Source: Cellvibrio zantedeschiae (GTDB lineage: Bacteria > Pseudomonadota > Gammaproteobacteria > Pseudomonadales > Cellvibrionaceae). Taken from it: a DNA stretch of 64,000 bases. The translations under genes were made by a program, and so were the position numbers. Below the pieces are notes generated by a model. It ran no database searches and had not been told where the DNA came from. It worked only from the letters and a program-made list of their open reading frames with translations. Below are positions 25,016 through 33,235 of this stretch, in pieces. Location: NCBI RefSeq assembly GCF_014652535.1, contig NZ_BMYZ01000002.1:62001-126000 (forward strand). Direction: 5' to 3'. Numbering within the stretch: the first letter of the stretch is position 1; each line of letters begins with the position of its first letter.

Positions 25016-25231
25016 ATGTTAAAAGTTCGAATCCTTGCGGCGATTGTCGCGATCCTCCTGACGCTCCTGACTATTTATCTGCTGCCCAAAATTGTCTACA
25101 CCTACACGTCTTTTATGGATGGTATGAGCCCTGACCAGCGAACTGCATTCAGCCTTTTCCAAGCCTTATTAGGCGCTGCGCTTGGCGTTTATGGTTGGTG
25201 GCTTTGGAAAAAATCCAAAAAGAAAAAGTGA
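25016..25231 (+). CDS. Small two-helix membrane protein
   Basis: A 71-residue hypothetical protein from ATG 25016. Two hydrophobic helices (about 6-28 and 46-64) are joined by a short loop (SFMDGMSPDQRTAFS), and it ends in a lysine-rich tail (KKSKKKK). An in-frame upstream extension to 24830 has no membrane-protein-like composition and is unlikely to be translated. The ribosome site is weak (GAAG). It is convergent with the NfeD gene. I recognise no family, and a function cannot be proposed. Confidence 0.5.
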   Translation: MLKVRILAAIVAILLTLLTIYLLPKIVYTYTSFMDGMSPDQRTAFSLFQALLGAALGVYGWWLWKKSKKKK

Positions 25232-25273
25232 TGGCCGCACCTGAACCTGCGAGGGCTCAGGTGGGGTGAAATA

Positions 25274-25732
25274 TCAAACGAGTTTTACGATTAAAAGAGT
25301 ACCCTCAACGCTGGTCACCTGCACCTGGCTTCCAGCTTCTACAGGTTCGCTGCTTGAATTATCCAGGCGTGCCAACCAATCCACTCCTGAGTAACTTACG
25401 CGGCCATCAATTGATGTAATACGTGATGTTACGAGCAATACTTTTCCAACCATGTCACTGCTGGTTTCGGGGCCGACTTCTTTGTTTTGCAGTTTTTTAA
25501 GCGGCCCCCATAACAATGCCGCGCTGGAAACGGATAAGCCAGCAAGCAACACTATGGCAACGCTGAATGCATGCACCAAACCGAGCGAAATAAAAGCGCC
25601 CGTTAGTAAGCTGCCCAATGCAACGAATAGCAAGGGGCCGCTCATGCCAAGCAGTGCCAGTTCTACCAACAAACAAATTCCCGCTAATGCGTAGAAAAAA
25701 TAATCCTGGTGCTGTGAAAAATATTCAATCAC
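25274..25732 (-). CDS. NfeD family membrane protein
   Basis: A 152-residue short NfeD: three or four membrane helices (residues about 10-75) and a C-terminal OB-fold-like soluble domain (about 90-152: MVGKVLLVTSRITSIDGRVSYSGVDWLARL). The GTG start at 25732 has an AGGAG site 8 nt upstream. NfeD proteins work with stomatin/SPFH proteins in membrane microdomains and membrane protein quality control. The SPFH gene lies immediately upstream in the same operon (29-bp gap), matching the conserved pairing (as with QmcA and YbbK-type proteins). Confidence 0.85.
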   Translation of the reverse strand: MIEYFSQHQDYFFYALAGICLLVELALLGMSGPLLFVALGSLLTGAFISLGLVHAFSVAIVLLAGLSVSSAALLWGPLKKLQNKEVGPETSSDMVGKVLLVTSRITSIDGRVSYSGVDWLARLDNSSSEPVEAGSQVQVTSVEGTLLIVKLV

Positions 25733-25761
25733 GGCGCTGCTCCTGATTATGGATTGCTGAT

Positions 25762-26733
25762 TTATGCATGATTAATTGTTGAAGATACAGCTAAAGCTTG
25801 CGCTACTGTACTTGCAACGTTATCACCTGTTCTGCCATCGCTCAAAACAATAGTGCCTTCTTTCGCGATGGCTTTGTGCGCGTCAATTGTGCTCTGCGCA
25901 AGTTTAAAATTCACAGCAACGCGCCCATTAGGTGTTGCGGCGGCATCACCCACGGTTTGTAAAGCTTCTGCATCTGCAAAGGCAACTAATTTGATCGCAG
26001 CAGATTTACCTTCTGCTTCCAGAATTTGCGATTCCTTACTCGCCATTGCAGCAAGTACTTGTTGTTCTTTTGCAGCTTCTGCTTCCAATACAATCGCCGC
26101 TTTTTGGCCTTCAGCTTTGGCGATAGCTGCGGCTTTTTCACCTTCAGCCGTTAAAATTGCAGAACGCTTTTGACGCTCGGCAGACATTTGTCTTTCCATA
26201 TCTTCTTTAATAGAAGCAGGAATTGTAATTTCCAACAACTCGAAACGTAATACCAAAATGCCCCAGGGTTGCGTGGCTTCCAGCATGGCTTTTTGAATTT
26301 CTGCGTTAATGGCTGCGCGGTTTTGGAAACACTCGTCCAACTCCATGGTACCGATTGCGTTACGCATAGAGGTCATGGCCAACTGCGTGGTTGCCAATTT
26401 GTAATCGGTAATATTGTTGGTCGCCGCTGCCGCATCAATCACTTTAATAAAGAGCACGCCGTCAATCATAAGTGCGACGTTGTCTTTGGTAATGGCTGAT
26501 TGGTGTGGCACAACCAAGGTTTGTTCTTTGAGGTTGCGGTCAGCGGCAACTGAGTCTAGAAAAGGAACAATCCAGTTAAAGCCTGAACCCAAGGTTTTAG
26601 TGTATTTACCCATACGATAAATCACATAGCCGCGGTTTTGCGGAACAAAATGAATCCCTTTTTTAAGCGCAAATAGTAAAACGGCCGCAATCCAAAAAGA
26701 CGGATTGGATAGAAACGAAAAAAGTGAGTCCAT
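25762..26733 (-). CDS. SPFH/stomatin-like protein (QmcA-type paraslipin)
   Basis: A 323-residue protein with one N-terminal membrane helix (about 8-25) and an SPFH domain (about 25-190: VPQNRGYVIYRMGKYTKTLGSGFNWIVPFLD, TQLAMTSMRNAIGTMELDE). Then comes an Ala/Glu/Lys-rich coiled coil (EGEKAAAIAKAEGQKAAIVLEA) that drives oligomerisation. ATG 26733 is preferred over ATG 26742 because AAAGG lies 9 nt upstream of it. Stomatins form ring oligomers that organise membrane domains and regulate proteases. It is in an operon with NfeD downstream. Confidence 0.88.
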   Translation of the reverse strand: MDSLFSFLSNPSFWIAAVLLFALKKGIHFVPQNRGYVIYRMGKYTKTLGSGFNWIVPFLDSVAADRNLKEQTLVVPHQSAITKDNVALMIDGVLFIKVIDAAAATNNITDYKLATTQLAMTSMRNAIGTMELDECFQNRAAINAEIQKAMLEATQPWGILVLRFELLEITIPASIKEDMERQMSAERQKRSAILTAEGEKAAAIAKAEGQKAAIVLEAEAAKEQQVLAAMASKESQILEAEGKSAAIKLVAFADAEALQTVGDAAATPNGRVAVNFKLAQSTIDAHKAIAKEGTIVLSDGRTGDNVASTVAQALAVSSTINHA

Positions 26734-26838
26734 AGCGTGCATCCTTTATAAAATTTTAATGGAACGAAAAAACGATAAAACCAGATTCGTTGTGGCATGA
26801 GAATATAAGCAATAGGCGGTGTTTAGCAAGCAAACCGG

Positions 26839-26867
26839 AGCGGTAATCAATAGCTGGATTTACCGCT
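26839..26867. other. Hairpin after the ferredoxin reductase gene
   Basis: AGCGGTAA (26839-26846) and TTACCGCT (26860-26867) make a perfect 8-bp stem 13 bp beyond the stop at 26880. It lacks a U run, so it is either a weak terminator or an mRNA 3'-end stabiliser. Confidence 0.35.
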
Positions 26868-26879
26868 AGATGTCGCGAC

Positions 26880-27845
26880 CTAGAGTGCAATTACAAGTTT
26901 CTCGCCCTTTGCACGTGAGACACACAAGCACATGTAGCCTTGGCTTTTTTGTGAATCACTTAACACATGATCGCGATGCTCTGCTTCACCTTCAAGAACT
27001 TTTACTGCGCAACTTCCGCAATCGCCAACGCAACAATCGAATTTGACCTCAACACCTGCATCGCGCACGGCATTTAGCAAAGGCTGGTTAGCATTTACCT
27101 TAATTAATTTGTTGGAATAGGCTAATTCCAGTAAGAGAGGTGTATCTTGCTCGGATCCCGGTGCAGAAAAGTGTTCAATCTGGATTCTATCTTTTGCAAT
27201 ACACAGTAAGCGTGCGCTGGTTTCAATATCATCCAGCATTTTTTGCGGGCCGCACGCATAAAACAATGTATTGCTAGTTGCATCGCCAAGCAGGTTCATA
27301 AGGTCCAGGCGTTTACCTTCGTCGGCATCATAAAAAAATAAACTGCGTGGAAAATTATTTTCCAGCTCTGGCACAAAAGCCATATCCTTTTTATGGCGAC
27401 CAGCATAATGAAGTGTAAATCGACGGCCCCGCAATGCGAGTGTATGAGCTATTGCCATTATGGGGGTGATACCAATTCCGCCGGCAATTAAAACTGCGGG
27501 GCTGGCATCTGCGTGGAGATGAAAATTATTAGTCGGTAGAGCACACTCTATTTGCGTACCGGTTTGAAAATGATTATAAATAAATTGCGAACCGCCGCGG
27601 CTGTTGTCTTCAAGCAAAACAGCAATTTCATAAAATTCGCGCTGGTTAGGATTGCTACAGATAGAGTAATGGCGAACATCGGTTTTGCCATCAGCCAACT
27701 GAACCGGTATTGCAATATGCGAACCCGCAGTCACCAGTGGTAATTCTTCGCCAGTTGTTGAGCGCAATTCATAAGCGCGAATGCGCGGTGTTAAGTCGCG
27801 CACTCGGCTTACTGTCAATGCAAGTTTTTGCTCATTAGATGTCAT
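26880..27845 (-). CDS. PDR/VanB-type oxidoreductase (flavin reductase with C-terminal 2Fe-2S ferredoxin)
   Basis: A 321-residue protein: a flavin-binding barrel (HYSICSNPNQREFYEIAVLLED), an NAD-binding domain (AVLIAGGIGITPIMAIAHTL, FYACGPQKMLDDI) and a C-terminal plant-type 2Fe-2S domain. The ferredoxin cysteines are in FDCCVGDCGSCAVKVLEGE and GYMCLCVSRA. Phthalate dioxygenase reductase-type proteins pass electrons from NAD(P)H to Rieske oxygenases. No oxygenase is encoded nearby. It overlaps the FHA gene by 4 bp (ATGA) and is the last gene of a protease-FHA-reductase operon, which suggests a redox role linked to signalling. That link is inference. Confidence 0.88.
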   Translation of the reverse strand: MTSNEQKLALTVSRVRDLTPRIRAYELRSTTGEELPLVTAGSHIAIPVQLADGKTDVRHYSICSNPNQREFYEIAVLLEDNSRGGSQFIYNHFQTGTQIECALPTNNFHLHADASPAVLIAGGIGITPIMAIAHTLALRGRRFTLHYAGRHKKDMAFVPELENNFPRSLFFYDADEGKRLDLMNLLGDATSNTLFYACGPQKMLDDIETSARLLCIAKDRIQIEHFSAPGSEQDTPLLLELAYSNKLIKVNANQPLLNAVRDAGVEVKFDCCVGDCGSCAVKVLEGEAEHRDHVLSDSQKSQGYMCLCVSRAKGEKLVIAL

Positions 27846-28825
27846 GGTTTCTGGGATGACTTTTTCTCAGCTTTTTCTTTCAGTGCCTTATCGCGCTCCG
27901 CATCTATTTCAGTTTTCAGATCCTGAATAGATTGATCAAACTCTGCAAGGCTATGATTAGGGCTAACCCGCATAGCGGGAGGTAATATCTCGCTCATATA
28001 AAGTTCGTCGGCTACTTTATTAGTGGTTTGATAATTGTTTAGCAATCTCAATCCGGAAATGGTGAGTGCGGCACTTATGCATAAGATTTTGATCAGTTTG
28101 CGCCTGCGGGTATTAATCAGACGCAAATGATAATAAATAGTGGTGGTTGCTATAGCTATGGCTATGTGAACCTTGTAAAGCAGCGGTGCTTCCCATGAAA
28201 AAGAGAAGCCCAATATGGTGTAAATAATTTCTGAAATTTGCGCCGCTAACAAGCCGCAACATAAGGTAAATAAATGCCGGTTAAAATTGGCGGTGCCACC
28301 AAATACGCGATTTGCCAAGGCCCAAATGCCCGCCCATACGGCACCCGAAATAAGCCATGGGAAAATTCCCATAATGTAATCACTGGCCTTATTTTCGTTA
28401 ATGTCATTAATCCAGGCTTCTGATAAAGACAAGGCGCACAAAATAAGAATTGAAACAGCGAGCAGCGGCCAACCTTGCCAATGTTGGTGGGTTGAAACAC
28501 TAACTTCTGCGCTGACTGCATAATCACTATCGCGTACACGAATTTGTGTTTGGCCGAGATGTACAACAGTGTCGCCGTTAATGTGTAACTGCGAATGACG
28601 CTTGCCTTTAATTTTTATCCCATTTTGGCTGCCCAAATCACGCAGGGTAAGCATACCGCTTTCACCCATCTCGATCAGGGCGTGTTCCGCTGCAACGTGG
28701 TGGTCATCCAAAATAATATCGTTGCGATAGCTACGGCCCAAGCTGATCGGTAACTCGGTAAATTTATAGCGGGTTTGTACATCGCCATTGTGGTTAAGAA
28801 TTTCAACAAAATAAAAGAAGCTCAT
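27842..28825 (-). CDS. FHA-domain membrane protein
   Basis: A 327-residue protein. Residues about 5-95 are an FHA phosphothreonine-binding domain (LGRSYRNDIILDDHHVAAEHALIE, LRDLGSQNGIKIKGKR). Four or so membrane helices follow (about 115-245), then a charged C-terminal helix (LAEFDQSIQDLKTEIDAERDKALKEKAEKK). FHA domains bind phosphorylated partners; no kinase gene is nearby. The start is only 2 bp after the protease stop, and its end overlaps the reductase start, so the three genes are tightly coupled. The topology suggests a membrane-tethered cytoplasmic FHA domain. Confidence 0.85.
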   Translation of the reverse strand: MSFFYFVEILNHNGDVQTRYKFTELPISLGRSYRNDIILDDHHVAAEHALIEMGESGMLTLRDLGSQNGIKIKGKRHSQLHINGDTVVHLGQTQIRVRDSDYAVSAEVSVSTHQHWQGWPLLAVSILILCALSLSEAWINDINENKASDYIMGIFPWLISGAVWAGIWALANRVFGGTANFNRHLFTLCCGLLAAQISEIIYTILGFSFSWEAPLLYKVHIAIAIATTTIYYHLRLINTRRRKLIKILCISAALTISGLRLLNNYQTTNKVADELYMSEILPPAMRVSPNHSLAEFDQSIQDLKTEIDAERDKALKEKAEKKSSQKP

Positions 28826-28827
28826 AA

Positions 28828-30201
28828 TTACTTGGCCTCCTTTGTATTAGGCAACGCATTTTTTTTATTTGCCGAATTTACAGTTTTGTTAAAGCCTGCC
28901 AGAAATTGCGACACAAACTTTTGTCCGTTCTCAAAAGAAACCCCGTCTATATCTAAACGGCTTTGTAAATTCATTAGCGGCTCATCGGTGCTGGATGTAA
29001 AGAGCACGAAATCATAAAGTCCTGCAAATTTTTTGTAAGCCTGCACACATACTACTGCGCGATGGCTGACATTATTGTTTGCGATAAATTCCTCCGTACA
29101 TTTGGGTGTGGTGACATCATCATCTTTGATATTGCTGTTCACCCGGTTGTTGAAGGAGTTGCCAATTAGCCTGGCGAACCGCAACGAATTCAATTGGTCG
29201 GTTTGTACAAATTTGTGGTTGATAGAAAGTTGTCCCGTTTGCAAATCGTTGGAAACAAAAATTTCAGATTCCATACGGCAGTTAATTTGATCGGTTTTGT
29301 AAGTCTTCTCGCGTTTTGAATCGGAGTTACCCCAGCAGCGCACTTGTTCCGATTCGCGCACAGGAACCGAGTAGGGGCCAAGGTTTTTTGCGGTGAGCGG
29401 TGTGGCAAGCAAGGTATTCATCATAATGGTTTGGTGAGCCAACAATTGTTCACCAATGATCGGTTTAAAATCTGTCGGTGGTTTGCTTGCCTCGGTGATG
29501 CTGGCAATCAATTTTTGCGCAAATATCGCGGGCACTAAAAAACTCACCAATTCACCGTCGCGACGATGGGCTACGTTCACACCCGCAACTTGTCCATTGG
29601 CTTTTACGTTGGGGCCGCCGCTCATGCCGGGGTTAACCGGGCCGGTAAACATAATTTGATCGCTAAAACCGCGATGGCTCAGGCCGTTGTAAGTGCCTTC
29701 GGAAATAAAGAATCCCAAATCCAGGGGGTTGCCCAGGGAATAAAGATGTTCACCCTGGGCCAGCGGGGCAGGTGGATCGATTAAGTTAAAAAATCCTGTC
29801 CCCTGGCGATTCACCCGCACTACTGCTAAATCGTGTTGTACATCAACGGCCAGCAGTTCTATATCGCCGCTTTTGCCTTGGGTATCTTTGAACTCGCCTA
29901 AATAGGTTTCAGGTTCCAGTGCAATTTGCGAGACCACGTGAAAGTTGGTGATAACCAGATTGCTGGTACCAATTAAAAAACCTGAACCCACTGCTGATTG
30001 GCTGTGGCCGTTTTTAAGTAGCACACGTATTTGAAGCAAATCGCTTTGGGCGGCAGCGTAAAGTTCCTGGGCGGTGGAAGATGGTGGGGTAGATGCAGCT
30101 TCTGCTTCTTTCTCTGCGTTAGAGGGTGCTGAGGAGCTGGACGCAGCAAAGACGGGTAGCGACAAACAGGCTAGTAGAAGCGGTAGACGCAAGAGGATCA
30201 T
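28828..30201 (-). CDS. Trypsin-like S1C serine protease, exported
   Basis: A 457-residue protein from ATG 30201, which has an AAGGA site; a GTG at 30279 would add a non-signal extension. The signal peptide is LLRLPLLLACLSLPVFA. The chymotrypsin fold has His88 (ITNFHVV), Asp124 (QHDLAVV) and Ser194 (GMSGGP), an intact triad. No PDZ domain is visible; the C-terminal half (about 250-457) is unassigned and contains several cysteines. It probably acts in the periplasm. It is the first gene of an operon with an FHA membrane protein and a ferredoxin reductase. An Asp/Ser/Glu-rich linker precedes the protease domain. Confidence 0.87.
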   Translation of the reverse strand: MILLRLPLLLACLSLPVFAASSSSAPSNAEKEAEAASTPPSSTAQELYAAAQSDLLQIRVLLKNGHSQSAVGSGFLIGTSNLVITNFHVVSQIALEPETYLGEFKDTQGKSGDIELLAVDVQHDLAVVRVNRQGTGFFNLIDPPAPLAQGEHLYSLGNPLDLGFFISEGTYNGLSHRGFSDQIMFTGPVNPGMSGGPNVKANGQVAGVNVAHRRDGELVSFLVPAIFAQKLIASITEASKPPTDFKPIIGEQLLAHQTIMMNTLLATPLTAKNLGPYSVPVRESEQVRCWGNSDSKREKTYKTDQINCRMESEIFVSNDLQTGQLSINHKFVQTDQLNSLRFARLIGNSFNNRVNSNIKDDDVTTPKCTEEFIANNNVSHRAVVCVQAYKKFAGLYDFVLFTSSTDEPLMNLQSRLDIDGVSFENGQKFVSQFLAGFNKTVNSANKKNALPNTKEAK

Positions 30202-30314
30202 AGGGTTCCTTGACTGATGTAACGACTTTGGACAAGTAAAATGGTGATCAGTATGCCCAGACTCCCTAGCCTTGACCACTCTATTTAATGGCGGGTTTTC
30301 ACAGTACTATCGCG

Positions 30315-30354
30315 TCAATGAAGCATCTTACGCATCAACGAAGCATCTTGCGTA
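30315..30354. repeat. Tandem 20-bp repeat in a divergent intergenic region
   Basis: Two adjacent 20-bp units, TCAATGAAGCATCTTACGCA and TCAACGAAGCATCTTGCGTA, differ at three positions. They lie in the 323-bp space (30202-30524) between the divergent protease and DUF6249/sigma operons, and could be paired regulator-binding sites. Apart from these units and the palindrome at 30467-30480, I see nothing else in this gap. Confidence 0.55.
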
Positions 30355-30466
30355 CTTTGTATTTGCGGGCATGACAGGGCACCGCTAAGCGGCTTCCGTG
30401 GCGAATGAATAAAAATAAACCAGATCTGAATCCAAAATATCCCAAGCTGTGTCTATATCAGTAATC

Positions 30467-30480
30467 ACTGTTGCAACAGT
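30467..30480. promoter_or_regulatory. Palindrome upstream of the ECF sigma operon
   Basis: ACTGTTGCAACAGT is a perfect 14-bp palindrome 44 bp before the DUF6249 start codon. The position suits an operator or overlaps the promoter. The regulator is unknown. Confidence 0.35.
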
Positions 30481-30524
30481 TTGCAGAAACCAGAATTAAC
30501 ACCTTACCCTGACGAGTAATCATT

Positions 30525-31298
30525 ATGCGAATCATCCCATTGGCCCATCAAGCTTTACGCAAATTGGCGCTCATAGGCCTCTTGTTAACACCTTTCTCCC
30601 TGAGCCACGCCGCCGAATTGGTAGGCAAACCTGTACCTGTAGGAGCCTCCGGCGCTAGCACGGCTGCACATTCTGCTGCCGCCGCACCGGTACCGCCCGT
30701 AGAGGCTGTTGTGCCGCCAGCACCGGTAGATCCTATACCGCCAGTACCGGATGACGTAGAGTCAGCTCACGACGATATGCGCCAAGCCATGGAAGATATG
30801 CGCCGTGATTTTCACCAGGATTTTGGACATGAAATGGATGGATTTAATATGAGCCCTGATCTTCTCATTCCTATTGTTGCCATGTCGCTTTTGTTTGGCG
30901 GACCTGTGCTCCTGTTAATTATTTTGGCCTTTCTACACTACCGGGCAAAATCGCGTCGCCAACACAATATTAACGCCAATATCGACAAATTATTGGCCGC
31001 AGGTCGTGATATTCCTGTTGAACTCTTGTTAGGTGAAGAACCTGCTGCGGTAAAACGTAATGTGAACGGCGAGGTCACCGTCTATCACAATTCGGACGAA
31101 AACATGCAAAAAGGGGTGCGCAATGTTGGCTTGGGCATCGGCTGGTTAATCTTCCTCACCATCATGTTTGGAATCAAAATCGGAGCCTTCGGGTTCGTCT
31201 TTATCGGCTTGGGGCTTTCCCAGGTGATTATCTGGAAGTTATCTGGCACTAGCGTGAGCCCTACGCCAAGCACTGACATCGCACGAGTTCAGGAATAA
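30525..31298 (+). CDS. DUF6249 domain membrane protein
   Basis: A 257-residue protein: signal peptide (FSLSHAAE, about residue 29), a Pro/Ala/Val-rich stretch (about 38-80), a charged helix (DDMRQAMEDMRRDFHQDF) and a DUF6249 region with one helix (LLIPIVAMSLLFGGPVLLLIILAFLHYRAKS, about 110-140). Then come a cytoplasmic loop (NIDKLLAAGRDIPVELLLGEE) and two C-terminal helices. DUF6249 proteins usually lie next to ECF sigma genes, as here (the sigma start is 5 bp downstream). They may sense or restrain the sigma factor, but this is not shown. The ATG at 30525 has a weak site. Confidence 0.8.
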   Translation: MRIIPLAHQALRKLALIGLLLTPFSLSHAAELVGKPVPVGASGASTAAHSAAAAPVPPVEAVVPPAPVDPIPPVPDDVESAHDDMRQAMEDMRRDFHQDFGHEMDGFNMSPDLLIPIVAMSLLFGGPVLLLIILAFLHYRAKSRRQHNINANIDKLLAAGRDIPVELLLGEEPAAVKRNVNGEVTVYHNSDENMQKGVRNVGLGIGWLIFLTIMFGIKIGAFGFVFIGLGLSQVIIWKLSGTSVSPTPSTDIARVQE

Positions 31299-31303
31299 GT
31301 AGC

Positions 31304-31846
31304 ATGTCAGTTCCCGATCAGGAATTGATTGCGCGCGTAGTCGCAAAAAAAGACCAGCATGCGTTCTCGCAGCTGGTTTTGCGCTATCAGTCGCAACTGC
31401 GGGTTTGGGCGCGCCGTCTCTGTGATGGCGATGCTCACCTGGCAGACGATCTCGCGCAAGAGACCTTTATCAAGGCCTACGCCGCGCTGGGTGCATTCCG
31501 TGCAGAAGCCAAGTTTTCGACTTGGCTGTACCGTATTGCTTTTAATATCGCCGCCAATCGTTGGCGCGGTAAAAAAATTCAATGGTGCGAGTTAGACGAT
31601 AACGAAGACGTGGAGTCTGAACATTGTGAGTTGAAACAATTCGACGCCAAGCGGGATGTGGAGGCGGCTATGCAGCAACTTTCTGCTGCGCAACAGCTCG
31701 CAATCAGGCTATGCTTTGAAGACGGGTTTTCACACGATGAAGCGGCTAGTATCATGGGTGTCCCTCTTGGCACTTTAAAAACCCATGTCGCTCGCGGTAA
31801 ACAAAAATTGCAAACTCTTTTAGCGTCCTGGAGTCAGGTAGCATGA
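31304..31846 (+). CDS. ECF-type RNA polymerase sigma factor
   Basis: A 180-residue sigma-70 family factor with region 2 (AFSQLVLRYQSQLRVWARRLCDG, DDLAQETFIKAYAAL, STWLYRIAFNIAANRWR) and region 4 (QLSAAQQLAIRLCFEDGFSHDEAASIMGVPLGTLKTHVARGKQKL). It is of ECF size without extra domains. It is encoded between DUF6249 and a small membrane protein whose ATG overlaps its stop (ATGA). It probably controls envelope genes and may autoregulate its operon. It resembles the second sigma factor at 47949-48497, and the two are likely paralogs. Confidence 0.92.
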   Translation: MSVPDQELIARVVAKKDQHAFSQLVLRYQSQLRVWARRLCDGDAHLADDLAQETFIKAYAALGAFRAEAKFSTWLYRIAFNIAANRWRGKKIQWCELDDNEDVESEHCELKQFDAKRDVEAAMQQLSAAQQLAIRLCFEDGFSHDEAASIMGVPLGTLKTHVARGKQKLQTLLASWSQVA

Positions 31847-32205
31847 TCAAACAAGAACCCACACTGTTGCTCGATGATGACGGCTTCGATAATTTTTTAA
31901 GCGCGCAATTAAAGCAGGCGCAACCTTATTTATCGGATGAAGATTTCACTGCGCAAGTCATGGCTAAATTGCCTGCAGCAAAAAAACTATCGCCCTGGCA
32001 AGAGCGGTTGATTATTTTGGTGCCCTTCCTGATTATCAGTTTATTGGTGATCAGCCAGTTTTCAGTGGTGGCGGTATTAGTAAAGGTTTGGACGCTGTTG
32101 GTTTCTGCAGACGTAACGAGTTTGTTAACTATTAGTTTGATGATGTCTGTGACTGCTGTTTCTGGCGCTTCTTTGTGGTTTGCCAAGCAATCCAAATTAA
32201 TTTAA
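31843..32205 (+). CDS. Small membrane protein, putative anti-sigma factor
   Basis: A 120-residue protein: a cytoplasmic N-terminus of about 55 residues (FDNFLSAQLKQAQPYLSDEDFTAQVMAKLP) and two membrane helices (about 57-82 and 90-112). It lacks the His-x3-Cys-x2-Cys zinc anti-sigma motif, but its position (4-bp overlap with the ECF sigma gene) and topology match membrane anti-sigma proteins. The FTAQVMAKLP helix resembles the N-terminal segment of short anti-sigma proteins in this group. Function is inferred from context. Confidence 0.6.
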   Translation: MIKQEPTLLLDDDGFDNFLSAQLKQAQPYLSDEDFTAQVMAKLPAAKKLSPWQERLIILVPFLIISLLVISQFSVVAVLVKVWTLLVSADVTSLLTISLMMSVTAVSGASLWFAKQSKLI

Positions 32206-32226
32206 GTTTCACAAGGTTGAAAACAA

Positions 32227-32250
32227 AAAGCCCGCAATTGCGGGCTTTTT
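32227..32250. terminator. Bidirectional intrinsic terminator
   Basis: GCCCGCAA / TTGCGGGC (32231-32246), flanked by A and T runs, lies between the convergent sigma operon (plus) and the ThuA-like gene (minus). Confidence 0.85.
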
Positions 32251-32270
32251 GTTTTGTAGGCAACAGAAAA

Positions 32271-33044
32271 TTATTTCTCTTTCAAGCCTTTGCCAGTGGC
32301 TGCCCAATAAATACCACCGTAAACGTGTTCCAAAAATAATGGATCTGAATAATCCGCAGCGGTGTGGCCGAGTGCGGTGTAGAAAGACCGGCCACCATCG
32401 TATTGGTGATACCAGGCGATGGGATGGAACTTGCCCATGCCAGATCCTTTCTTAACTTTCCAATCGGTAACTGGATCGTAAGTTTTTTCATTGACGGCCA
32501 AAATGTAATTCAAACCTTTAGTGTGTTCTGGGCCAAACTCATACCATTCTTCGGTCCACAACAAACGATCAGGCATGCGTTCAAGCCCGGGAAATTTGCG
32601 ATCAGTAACTTGCAGTTCTGCTGTTTGGATGGTTGGATGAATATGGAAACTGCGACCCACTAATTTGGTGTACCACTCCCATTGGTATTCAGTATCTGAT
32701 GCGCTGTGAACACCTACAAAACCCTTGCCGGATTTAATAAAGCGTTCCATAGCTGCCTTTTGCTCAGGGTTGAGAATATCGCCAGTGGTAGATAGGAATA
32801 CGATGACTTGGAATTTTTCCAAATTTTTGTCATTAAATACCGCAGGGTCTTCTTGCCAATCCACTTTGAAAAAATGTTTATCGGCCAGTTGGCGCATTGC
32901 AGCCACACCTTCCAATTGGGATTGGTGGTGGAAACCTTGTGTCATGGTAAAGAGCAGAACGTTAAATTGTTCGGCATAACTGCTTAGGCTCACCATGAGT
33001 AAGCAGGCGCATAGCGAGAATTTGGATAGAACTCGTTTCAACAT
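32271..33044 (-). CDS. ThuA-domain secreted protein
   Basis: A 257-residue protein with a signal peptide (LLMVSLSSYAE, about residue 24) and a ThuA-like class I amidotransferase fold: FNVLLFTMTQGFHHQSQLEG, VIVFLSTTGDILN, FVGVHSASDTEYQWEWYTKLVGRSF and MGKFHPIAWYHQYDGGRSFYTALGH are typical. ThuA proteins are linked to trehalose and other sugar use, and many are secreted enzymes of unknown reaction. It is a single gene downstream of a bidirectional terminator. The substrate is not predictable. Confidence 0.88.
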   Translation of the reverse strand: MLKRVLSKFSLCACLLMVSLSSYAEQFNVLLFTMTQGFHHQSQLEGVAAMRQLADKHFFKVDWQEDPAVFNDKNLEKFQVIVFLSTTGDILNPEQKAAMERFIKSGKGFVGVHSASDTEYQWEWYTKLVGRSFHIHPTIQTAELQVTDRKFPGLERMPDRLLWTEEWYEFGPEHTKGLNYILAVNEKTYDPVTDWKVKKGSGMGKFHPIAWYHQYDGGRSFYTALGHTAADYSDPLFLEHVYGGIYWAATGKGLKEK

Positions 33045-33189
33045 AATCGACCTCGTTATTGATATTTATGGAAAATCAAAACCGTGAATAGACTATAGCA
33101 GTCGCGCTCATCGTGAGGATAATTTTTGTAAAGCGGGAGGGGTGAACGAAGACTGAAACGTTTTAAAAACTTTCTTATTTATGTGGAAT

Positions 33190-33222
33190 CATTTCTGGCA
33201 AGCTCGGGGCTCGCCAGAAATG
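33190..33222. other. Long hairpin downstream of a secreted-protein gene
   Basis: CATTTCTGGC and GCCAGAAATG form a perfect 10-bp stem (33190-33199 with 33213-33222), with an inner AGC/GCT pair. It follows the stop at 33236 on the minus strand, but no U run follows, so it may act as a mRNA-stabilising or factor-assisted terminator. Confidence 0.5.
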
Positions 33223-33235
33223 CTAAAAGCGTAGC

